From contig OZ036011.1 in assembly GCA_964035015.1 (NCBI GenBank), forward strand, positions 8,607,982-8,671,981: DNA of 64,000 nt. Reading direction: 5' to 3'. A model generated the notes under the pieces. That model was not told where the DNA came from and made no database searches. It saw only the letters and a program-made list of their open reading frames with translations. A program made the position numbers and the translations under genes. Positions 49,801-60,900 of this stretch are shown piece after piece; the stretch's first letter is position 1; every line of letters starts with the position of its first letter. This DNA comes from Corallium rubrum (lineage: Eukaryota > Cnidaria > Anthozoa > Scleralcyonacea > Coralliidae).

Positions 49801-51150
49801 CCCAATTTACCTAAAATTGCCATTTTAAGATTACAGTTAAGATTAGGGTTGGGGCAGGGCTTGGGTTAGGGAATGGGTTGGAGTTTAAGTAAGGGCTAGA
49901 ATTAAGCATTTATCTTGTTAAGTTATAAAAGGCATTTAAACATTAATAATTATTGTCGATTCTAGATGATACGTGAGAGCATATGCTGATATGTCACAAG
50001 GTTATCAAGCATTTTCAGTATATTTTGGCGAACAATTTACGTTGTTCAATCATTATCTGTAGGCCAAATAAAAACCAGTATCTGCATGTACGCATTGCGT
50101 ACCTATTTTTTACCCGTTGAAGACTGCAGACTGGCAGTCGAAAGCTCGTTTTTAAATAAATATTTACGGCCAGAGAACGTCTCGCAGATATAACGTTAGT
50201 TACTTGCCGACCCCCCCCCAGGGGTATATCCAGAAAATATATCAAATTACACAAAACTGTCTTTCCCAAATTACCCAACACCAGACATCCCTTACTGTTC
50301 TTGGTCATGCAGTCGTTCTCCTAAACGAAGTGAGTAGACCTTGAAATTTATCGCTGTTAACCCTAAACGTAGCTTATCTAGGTCATATATTTGCTTGTTG
50401 AGCACTGCCTTCGGGAAAGTGAATTATACACAACGTGGTTATATTTTATTAGGGACCGAACAGCCAAAGGCAAAGCAGCTGAAGTTTGAGCCAAAATGGC
50501 GAAATCTGACTCGCCGGCTCTTATCTCTTTGTACAAAACCACACGCGAAATGACTTGTAGTAGTAATACTTGTGTATCACCGTAGTATAACTTCTTACTA
50601 TAACTACATACTAGTATTGACTGCATGACAGATGTTAGTTTTCAAACGAATACTAATGTCGTCGTCGCTCTGTATAAAAGGAGACTGAGCAAACGGCTAT
50701 ATCTTAGAAGTGTTTCAAACGTTGTACAATCGTCCCATTTTGTAATGATTCAGACGAAGTTAAGTCGATTGGCGACGTTGGAAACGAAATAATTTCGTCT
50801 GAAAAGTTTAGTGAATTCGTGCGACATGTATAGCCCAGTGACTAAATATTCGTCAATCGTCAAACATGAGTTTTGTCAGAATTACATTTTGTCTATATAT
50901 AACGACTTAACGGAGAAGCTAAATAATAAATATCTCTTGAAAAGCTTAATGTTGTGTTTCTGATTATTTATTTATGATTTATTCCAGTATAGCTGTTTGG
51001 TATTGGATCGCGCGACAAGTGAATTTTCATATCGTGACATTCAATTCTTGGAATGTAATTTAATATCAAAGATATTTTTACAGTAACCGTTCAAGAAAAT
51101 CCGACGGAATATACCAAGCGAGTAAGTACAAATATATACTCTAATCTCAG
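49801..51150. other. No gene recognised; repeat fragments
   Basis: Contains a GGGTTAGGG-like patch at about 49,845-49,890, and at 50,105-50,200 a stretch (cagtcgaaagctcgttttta, ggccagagaacgtctcgcag) whose complement is at 45,612-45,665 next to the GIY-YIG relic. No supported exon. Confidence 0.45.
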
Positions 51151-51749
51151 TCTAAGGCCCGTTTCAAACGTCGAGCTTATGTGTCGAACTTAATACATAT
51201 TAAGTTCGACAACGCTCGACGTGGTTTCAAACGTCGAGCTTATCATGTGCGTGATGGAAGGATTAATCTGTTTACGGGCTGGCTAATCTGCGACTCGCTG
51301 CGAAGGTTTTACAATAGAACAAGTCGTTTGCACGATGTCGTAAGATAACGTTGGCTGAATGCTTTGCCAATCCCCCCCCCCCCCCAGAACGCTATGCAAA
51401 TGGTTAATAACACGTCTTCCTCGTTATGTCTTGTATTTACATAATAACGAAGAGAATCAAGTGCGAAGTCATCGCGGTCTTGTAAACACCATTTCGTCGA
51501 CCAAATACGCATTCCTATTTCGATAAGTAGTTACCGTCTGAGAGGTGGGACTTTTTTCCCGGAGGGCTTTGGTTAGGTTTAGGTCCACCGGGGGGTCGTG
51601 GTTAGGTTTAGGGTTTCCAGGGGGTTAGGTTTAGGGTCAGGTTTAGAGTTGGGGGTAGGGAATTATTTTTTAAAATTGAGGATTATTGTTAATTCTACGA
51701 CATTTCACAATTAACAATAATCATGAATTCTGAGTGAGAGAATATGCTG

Positions 51750-53420
51750 GTTGATTGGTTGCTGAACTTTAAGGATCCTACGATATTGTCTCCTACGATA
51801 TTGTCTCCTACGATATTGACCTCCCGGCTGAATGCGTATTTCTTCTCGGACAGGTAAATTTTGGCGGCGAAATTTCGGAGTTTATAAATAAGAAAATTAT
51901 AGGTATCTATATTCGATTACTCAAAACAATATAATGTGCTGGAACGTTAATACTACTGGTTTTCTTTAAAGCTGTTTACCTATATAAAACTCGACAAATG
52001 AAAGTCGAACTGGTATAAACAAGAAGCAACACAAAAAAGCCGACAGGTAAGGTAACGGTAAACTCCGAACTCGAAAACAGCGTTCAAGACAATGAAATGA
52101 TCCTAAAACCGTGTAATACATTTCTTATATAATTATTAACCTTTATGTACTGGAAGTATTTTTCTTCGGGTTTCTTTTCGAACTAAAAAAGTAGAATGCT
52201 AACGTAGGCAGTGTTTTGAACATAGCAAAGTGAAAAGGTTGTAAACTGCTGAGATATTTATAGTAATGAAAAACTGACGTTTCAAGCGGAGTCCTTCATC
52301 ACATTTTAAGGCCGCTTTGGCCGCGCGGGCTTTGAAAGTTGGAAACTTTCAACTTCCAAAGCGACTAAACAATGCACACTCCGCCCGCACGGGCAAAGCG
52401 GACTGACGTAATGGAGAACAGCCTTTACTATATGACGAAGGACTCCGCTTGAAACGTCTGTTTGTCGTTACCAACTGAAATCTTGGCAATTACCACCTTT
52501 TCGAATTAGCTAGTCCATTCATCTGGTAAGGGAGCACATGGATGAATTAAGTGCAAGGGTGTACATTTGAAGTGAATACAATGATAATTGAGTACATAAA
52601 TTAAATTTTCTAATGGATATACAAAGAGAAAAACAAAGCGTTGCATGAAGGTAGACAAAGCTAGGATTCATCTACCCGTTAACACCATCAACAACGTGTT
52701 CTTTGATTATTCAAGTTGGACCGTCCATGCAACATTACATGTCGTGTTTGTGTGCGGAGAAATACTCGGCGGGTGGAACTCTGTTTCTATAATTTCTACC
52801 ATACTTGCATCATGCTAACAAACTTTTATTTATAAAATTAAACACTTCAAGGAGAAAAAATCGATGTATAAGGAAACTGCAAAAGATGGCATTCTATGAC
52901 TTTACGTAGTGCTCTTTCAAATATAAGAGACTTAATTTTCGTTTAATAGGCACTTTAATTATAGTATATATATTCACTATTTATTATATGGCTAGGTTTG
53001 ATTTCCGGTCCGTACGCAAAACGACGCACGCTGATTGGTTCCTGAGAGGTCGGGATTTTACGATATTGACCGACCGGTCAATACGCTTTTTTCTTGGCCC
53101 TGTAAGTTTTGGCGGGAACATTTCTGAGTTGATTTGAATACAAATAAAAGAGAAATAGGTATCTTTATTCAAATATTCTGAACAATAAAATGTGTTGGAA
53201 CATCACTGCTGGTTTCCTTTAAAGCTGTTTATCTGAAAACACGACAAATAAAAGCCGAACTGGTGTAAATAAGAAGGCCAAGAAGCGACACGAAAAAGTC
53301 AACAGGTAAAGTAAACAGCATACTCCGAAGACGAAAACAACGCTCGAAGCTTTAAAATAAAAAGAACCAATAGCCATATAATAAATTCCTTATTAACCTC
53401 GTTTGCTCGGTCTGTACTGG
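51750..53420. repeat. Diverged local duplication (51,750-52,170 and 53,025-53,420) with foldback between
   Basis: Both copies contain attttggcgg(c/g), ataggtatct, ctttaaagctgttta and gaactggt(a/g)taaa in the same order. Between them, 52,200-52,510 is a foldback repeat (gacgtttcaagcggagtcct / aggactccgcttgaaacgtc). Confidence 0.65.
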
Positions 53421-54024
53421 AAAGTATTTGCCCTCGGTTTTATCGCACAAACCTCGCTCCTTCGTCGCTCGGTCTGTACGAAAACCTCAGGCAAATACTT
53501 TCCCGAACAGACCTCGCACTCGGTTAATAAGTCTTATAATATACATGCGTTCTTGTACTATTTTCATGTGCCGTACTTTCGTCTCAGTTGACGGCTAGTC
53601 CAAAACACATCAACTAAAAGTCGTTCTGTTTCAAGATTGGAAGTTAGGATAAGATGTCTTATTACATACAGGAACTTATAAAAATGTTTCCAGAAAAATT
53701 TGGAAATTTCCCAGAAAAATTGCAAGAAAGTTACCCAAGGTAATTAATGAAAATTCTACCCTCGTGGTTTCAGAGTTTTTTTCCAGAAACAGGATAGTGG
53801 AACACTTGATAGCGTCCCCTGATTGGCTACTAAAAAGAAAATCTCGTGTAAAGTGTATACTATATAGTGATTGGTTGATTGTTAATTGGTAATTTCTGAA
53901 TGTCGAAATTCCAACCGATTTCTCTTCCAAAGCAATTTTTTTCTGAAAAAGATACTGTCATGTAGAGTTTCTGATATATACAAGTTAGCAGAAGGGCTGA
54001 AATGTAACTATATATTGCTAAAAG

Positions 54025-54455
54025 GGGCTGTTTACATGGAAGGCGGGACGGGACGTTTGCCAGGGGGACGTTAAGCAGGATCGCATCGCTACTATATTTT
54101 CCCTTTATTTATCTCATTTCGTTTATATGAAGGATGTGTTTTCCGGGACGTTTTTGTCGCGTCCCACCTAACCGGGATCCCGGCTTGAGAGGGACAATTT
54201 TCGCCATATAAATGCTCTCGGTCCCTCCTAACCGTCGATATGACGGATACCGTTTCGAGTATTTATTTTGATTCTTAAGCTGTTCATTTGATACAAATGA
54301 GTGATAACGGCTAGTAGGAGGACAGCAGCTCTTTATAATACGTCAAATTCTTTTTTTTCTCTATTATTCTGTAGTTTTTACAACTTTCTAGCTGTGTTGT
54401 GAAATGTCCCGGGATGAAAAACGTCCCGTCCCGGCTCCCATGTAAACAGCCCTTA
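54025..54455. mobile_element. MITE with GGGCTGTTTACATGG ends
   Basis: Ends aggggctgtttacatgg and ccatgtaaacagccctt are inverted. The interior repeats ggacgggacgt / cgtcccgtccc and gggacgttttt words. Confidence 0.75.
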
Positions 54456-54762
54456 AGGGGGCCTTTACACGAGCCCGCGGGTTGAGTGCCAGCGCGGGTC
54501 AGCTCGCCATCCCTGGGTTGGCTGCTTTTTTTCCCAACCACCCAGGTCAGCTTTTCTCAACACAAATTATCATATTGCCAACACTTTACACGAGCCCGGG
54601 TCAAGTCAACCCGTGTCTACATGAAGGAATTGACCAAAGTTCCGCTCTCACCTGGGAAGATGGGTTGACCCGGCTATCGTGTAAACGCTAACATGCATGG
54701 TTTATTCGTAGACGGGTTGACTTGGGTTGGCTCTCAACCCGGGCTCGTGTAAAGGCCCCTAG
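54456..54762. mobile_element. MITE with GGGGCCTTTACACGAGCC ends
   Basis: Ends ggggcctttacacgagcccg and cgggctcgtgtaaaggcccc are inverted. The interior is built of gggttgac/gtcaaccc words (for example cgggtcaagtcaacccgt). It abuts the previous element with no spacer. Confidence 0.8.
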
Positions 54763-54899
54763 TGTGTCACACGAATACACCTTGAAGCACCGTTGCGTTG
54801 CAAGTTGAAAGAAAAATCGCCTCGTGTACTAACAGCGCCTTTATACTGTTCTTCTTTATAGTTTGAAGCATTTTTATATATTTGTGTTTTTGATTCATC

Positions 54900-54925
54900 A
54901 TGACCACCAATGCAAATTCTTCGAG
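54900..54925 (+). CDS. STRA6-like exon 1 (start exon, 26 nt)
   Basis: ATG at 54,900 followed by ACC ACC AAT GCA AAT TCT TCG AG and donor gtaggt. Encodes MTTNANSS plus a split serine codon. Chosen as start because it is the only upstream ATG-bearing piece noticed that joins in phase (2) to exon 2 and carries a good donor. RNA evidence is lacking, so an upstream or alternative first exon is possible. Confidence 0.62.
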
Positions 54926-57900
54926 GTAGGTTTTGCTACTACAATCTTTACCGTAGAATCCCGAAAGTAGCGGCCCCCCTTACTTTCGGTTTTATCCGCT
55001 GTTGGGGGCCACTACATTCGGGGGGCCGCTACTTACGGGGGGCCGCTACTTTCGGGTGGTAAAATACGTTAACATACTGTGGGAATATTATTCTTTTTTC
55101 CTTCCTATTTACCACATTTAATATGCTTTAGTTTTTCCTTATGCCATTTCAACTCTGACTGTTATACACTTTGGTACGTTGATAGTTGAAACTTAACACT
55201 TTCGAGTGAATCAAGCGATGACTTGGGGATCGCTACTTTCGGGGGGGCGCTACTTTCGGGATTCTACGGTAGTTAATTAGATCCAAATAAACACATTAAA
55301 CAAACTGTACCCATATATAGTTATTCTTTACCTGCAGTTTTGGAGGGACTAAAAAAGTAATTTATTTTATAACACCCACATTGTTGGTCAGCTAAAATAA
55401 GGTATCAGATTTTTGGTAGCTACAAGGATGGTGAAACAGGGGGCTATAGCTCCCTCAATATTTCTGACGAGGGGACTAAGCTTCCCCATGCAATATCTCT
55501 GAGACCCTGAAGATGGGGCTAAGCGTTCATTTAGCAATATTATAACATTTTTCATATTTTTCACGTTTAACTGTATGTTTTATATCTCTGAATTAAACAG
55601 CACTGAATGTTATGTGAACCGGAGTTATTATCCTCACATGTTCTTGATACCGGCAGTAAGTTGCTTAAAATGCTTATTAATGTTGTTGCTGGTGTTGGTG
55701 GTGGTGCTGGTTCTTGTTGACATGTTGCTGTTGCGGTTGCTGTTTTTGCTCTTGCTCAAACAAAAACAATTGTTTTTCCGACTTCAAAACATCTCAAACT
55801 TTCTTAAGAAACAACTTGGCTTTGATTTGTTTTCTCGACTTCTCTACTTGTTTTGAAAACGGAAGTTTCAGCCGAATTTCCACTATACCGAAAACGTCTA
55901 GTGACTCAACTTTTCATTATACAAATTGAATTGATTTGCTGCGCGCAACTTTTCCCGGCTAGTGGAGAATAGGCGAATTTCAGGGTATTGCGCATACATC
56001 ATTTTGCAAAGGAATTGGCGGGCTCTTGGTCACAAAATAAGCAATGTCAAACAGACTTGCTAGCAATGCTAGCGAGCCAACAACAGCAGCAGCAGCAGCA
56101 GCAGTAGAAAACAGTGTTAAACATCCGGAAACTGTATATTATACTTTGTTTATTTTAAAGTGCCTATGAAGCGAAAATTATTATTGTCTTAAGTGAAAGA
56201 ACTCTTAAAACTACAACGTAACATCTTTTGCAGATCTTTGTTTCCGTGCTTCGTTGTTGAGATATTTCAGTTTCTTTGATATGCAAATTAAACACTTTGA
56301 CATCACGCGTGTATAATGAGTTATCGGAGAAAGTTCTACATCTTTGCTATTATCAAACGAAATCACTTCGAAGCCGATCCTGTGCGCCGCTTTCGCATAC
56401 AGCATTAGCCATACAGATTTTTAATTGATTTATTAATTCATTTCACATTTATTTATTTCACATTAAAACCGTTTGCGACAATAATTACATTGTAAACTAC
56501 AAAATAGTTAACTTTCATTTTACATATTTTATAGATAATTATTGTTGCAGTATTGGCATTCTTGAAGAGGCGAACAAGTTTTAAGAAATATGTTTGTGGA
56601 GGACGGCCTGGGATTGTGATGTAAGTTTTACTTCAAGTACTAAATAAACAGTATAGGGTACTGTGTATAGACAGGTTTTGGGTAGAGCAAAGTTAAAAGG
56701 TGATAAACTGCCTAGAATAGATAACGCACGGTAATTACGCACCTAAATACGCACCGTAATTACGCACCGTAAATACGCACCGTAATTACGCACCGTAAAT
56801 ACGCACCGTAATTACGCACCGTAATTACGCACCGTAAATACGCACCGTAAATACGCACCGTAAATACGCACCGTAAATACGCACCGTAATTACGCACCGT
56901 AAATACGCACCGTAAATACGCACCGTAAATACGCACCGTAATTACGCACCGTAAATACGCACCGTAATTACGCACCGTAAATACGCACCGTAATTACGCA
57001 CCGTAAATACGCACCGTAAATACGCACCGTAATTACGCACCGTAAATACGCACCGTAATTACGCACCGTAAATACGCACCGTAAATACGCACCGTAATTA
57101 CGCACCGTAAATACGCACCGTAAATACGCACCGTAATTACGCACCGTAAATACGCACCGTAAATACGCACCGTAATTACGCACCGTAATTACGCACCGTA
57201 AATACGCACCGTAAATACGCACCGTAATTACGCACCGTAAATACGCACCGTAAATACGCACCGTAAATACGCACCGTAAATACGCACCGTAATTACGCAC
57301 CGTAAATACGCACCGTAAATACGCACCGTAATTACGCACCGTAAATACGCACCGTAATTACGCACCGTAATTACGCATCGTAAATACGCACCGTAATTAC
57401 GCACCGTTTTGGATCGGTCACCCTTGTCAGTCATTGACATAGGCACCCACAGTTCAGTTGTATATAGATCGGTGATTACAGTACAGACGCTCGGAAAAAT
57501 AAAATCCTTTAATCAATAGACCTTTCCGCATGAAGTGCCTGGACAACGCGTTGAGAGATTTGATTGGCTCGCAAAACTTCGGACATCCAAAACTTCGAAC
57601 AAACATAGGATATTAGCCAATCAGATTTGCCAAAGGAAGATCACGTGATCCATTCGCTTCATGCGGAAAAGTCTATTAACTGAATGTACTTTAATTCTTG
57701 GTTTTCATCTGACGTCACGGCGGCCATATTGGTGCACAATCTTTATCCTATGGGAATTTAAATCTATACATGGATCGCGAATGTCGACTGCGCATCAGAA
57801 TGACGCGTTCTGAGTCGGGATAAAACTTAATTAACTTTATAACATCAGGCTAAAGCTGCAGTTTTCATTTGCATTTTCATTTACATTTCTGAACTCATTG

Positions 57901-60900
57901 TACTGAATTCCTCAGCCTAATGTTATAAATTGAAATAAGTTTTATCCCAACTCAGAACGCGTCATTTGGATGCGCAGCCGACATTCGCGATCCATGTATT
58001 CTTATTCAAACATTCCATATTGTTTCACCACCCTAACGGGACCACCGATCACGTGAGTGAAAATGATCCATATATGCTTATTTTGGACAGACCTGTTGAT
58101 TTCCTTGGTGTTGATCATGATCGCTTGGCCATTACAGCGGTTTTTGGAGCAGCCACTGGGCAAATATTAAATCTTGTGGTTTCTGACGGTTCATCATCAG
58201 GTGATCCATGGACAAGTGGTATGAACTTCTTTCTTTTTACATTTAGATTAAGAATTCTCTTTACTATATACAAGTATCAAAATTAATAAGTGTATCGGAA
58301 GCTTAATCAACAAAATACCGTTAAGTTGAAGATTAGGGTTAGGATAACACCGCTGCCAAACGTTTTGCGCATGTGCGACATCCGAGCTCGTCCTCGGAAA
58401 AAGAGTGGGAAAACACTGAAATATTTGGACTGGTCCGAGAGTCCGACACAAAAGTTAAAATTATAAGCATAAAAGATAAGGTAGTTAATTTGTGCATGAC
58501 TTCCTTGTCAATATTGTAACATATTCTGAATTTACCCCTTCGTAATGTTCTTTACCCTTTTTTTAAAACACAAATGTAGTCGTGAGTCTTACTTAATCTT
58601 CACTGTCTGGTTGTTGTCGCCACGGCCAGTTCCCACTTCTTTTGCAATGTTTACTCAGCGAATTCACGCATGCGCAAACGTTTGGCAGCGGTGTTGGTTA
58701 GGATTAGTTTAACGAGACATCAATCAACAACCCCCATAACTACAGATACACCGCTGGCCAAACGTTTTGCGCCTGCACCAACCGAAAAAGAGCGGGAAAC
58801 TTTTATTATTCGAGACCTTAAGATACCCCGGGTTCGATTTACGGGTACGGGTATCGCCATTTTTGTTTACTCGTAACCCGGGGTATCTTAAGGTACCTAT
58901 TCTGTAATTCGATGACATACCACACGTTTCATACAAATTTTAAGAAAAACCCTGAAATTTTAAGGTTCGTACTTGCTGTATAGCTGCATTAGTAATATCT
59001 TTAAATATTCTGAGATGGCCTCTTCATAATTCTAATGGCCCTTTTTTAAAAACACAGATGAATAGTCGAGGCTTACTTAGTAATGAAGTATTCAATAACA
59101 ACAATAATTAGTGATTTATATTGCGCATTCTTCATGACATAATGATCGAATGCGCATCACAGTGTACAACAGAATAGATAAATAGGTATAGCTATATATT
59201 TACAATACATGAAATAATTATTAAGATGAAGGTGTTGATTTTTACGGAGGGAGGAAAACCGGAGAACCCGTCGAAAAACCCTCGAAGCACAGGAAAGACC
59301 AACTAAACTCTACTCACATGATTAGTAAATATTCGGTTGTCCTTCAGCAGCGTGAATACGAGAAGAAGAAGAATTTCAAATGAAGTCGAATCACTGCTGT
59401 AGAGAAAAGTTTTCTGACTGCCCCAACCAGGAATCGAACCCAAGGTCTCTACCAGTGCTCTACCACTGAGCTATTGGGACTCCCGGCTGAGGCAGCCAGA
59501 AATATCCATATATTATATATCGCACACATTACCGTGGCTCAACGGGGGATATCTAATCCACCTGAACGAAGAGTTAGGTATCTTTCTCCAGGACGAAGTC
59601 GGCTTGACCCAAGCCAATGTAAGTTATTAAATATTCGGTTGTCCTTCAGCAGCGTGAATACGAGAAGAAGAAGACGCAAGCATGAGTCGCAAGCTCGAGA
59701 ACGGGGTTATTCCCAGACGGTCACCCATCCAAGTACTAACCCCGTCTAACCGGGCTTAACTATTGGTGAGAGGCAGCGCCCTAACAGCACACGCCAACCG
59801 TGCTCCCCAAATCTCCATAAAACTGGATGGGGCATGAGGCCGGATTTTGCGTGCCAGCTGTAACAAAACTTCATTAGCTTTCGTGGATTGAAAACAGACA
59901 AAAAGAGTTATTTTAAGAAAATTTAAACGAATGTAATGTCACAAGAAGTACTCAGTAAGGTTTAAGACGCTAAGTTCTTGTATTTGTTTCTATTACTAAG
60001 CTGTAAAACCTTTAAATTTCGATGTTTTTCTTCAGTGCCGACAACGAAGACTGAACTCTTCACGATAATATAAACTGAAGAACAGACTATAAAATCTGCG
60101 AAGAATTAAATTCCAAGTCTTAAATTGTACCTTTTATAGTAATCTTAATGCCTTAATAATATTTCGCGTTGTGTACTTGCCATCTTTTGACTGTATTTAT
60201 TGTTAAACAGCCGAAAACTAAACGAACCGGCACCTGTCGTTTGCTTTACGGCTTTTCCGACTCCCCCGGCACAGAGTACTTAATATTGTCTCTTCCGGAT
60301 AATCTGACCGTGCTGACGTCAAGGTTGCTTATGCTAGTCAACTTTGGGATTGGGAACCAGTTCTAAGGCTGCAATGCGTCATATGTTCCACTACGTAAGA
60401 TGGCGGCGACTGCCGACTGGCACGAAATGTTTGACTGCTGGCCATAAGGAATGGCCTATCCAGTTTATTTAGAGATCAGTGAGTATTACTCAGAATATGT
60501 TAGGCCATTCTTAGCCAAATCTTCAGAGATATTCAAAAGCTTAACCCTCTGTTAGAAATATAGAGCCACAGACCACTTTCATAATGGGCCACTTTTTGAA
60601 ATAATCTTTTATGTGCGTCTAAATGAGCCTTTCTGACCTCGTTTTGAAGCAAGGATGCTTTTGAATTGCAGACACGCAAACGAGGTTAGAAAGCGAGGGG
60701 CTATAACCTTTTAGCCTCCGTCGTTTTTGAAATTTAAAACAATTTTTTGAAAGATAGAAATCCTGTGGATGACCATAGTTAATAGAAAATATACATGGTT
60801 TGGAAGCTCAGCAAAAGTCATTGTTTTATGTTTTTGTTCAGGTTTATGGAAATTTTTCCACTTTCACGGTTACTGAACATATTGTGTTTTCTGTATAATA

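Noticed and set aside
49840..51665. Telomere-like GGGTTAGGG / GGTTTAGGG patches
   Set aside because: Irregular and short at 49,845-49,890 and 51,565-51,660; not true TTAGGG arrays.
55575..55856. 93-codon hydrophobic frame
   Set aside because: Only its first part (55,601-55,655) is an exon; the Leu/Val-rich rest follows a perfect gtaagt donor and is a CTG/TTG-rich repeat.
56728..57407. CRISPR-like array
   Set aside because: Units are contiguous with no spacers, in a eukaryotic intron.
56760..57446. RNYGAYLRC repeat protein on the minus strand
   Set aside because: A 13-bp array keeps a frame open through its 39-nt period; no start context or flanking coding sequence.
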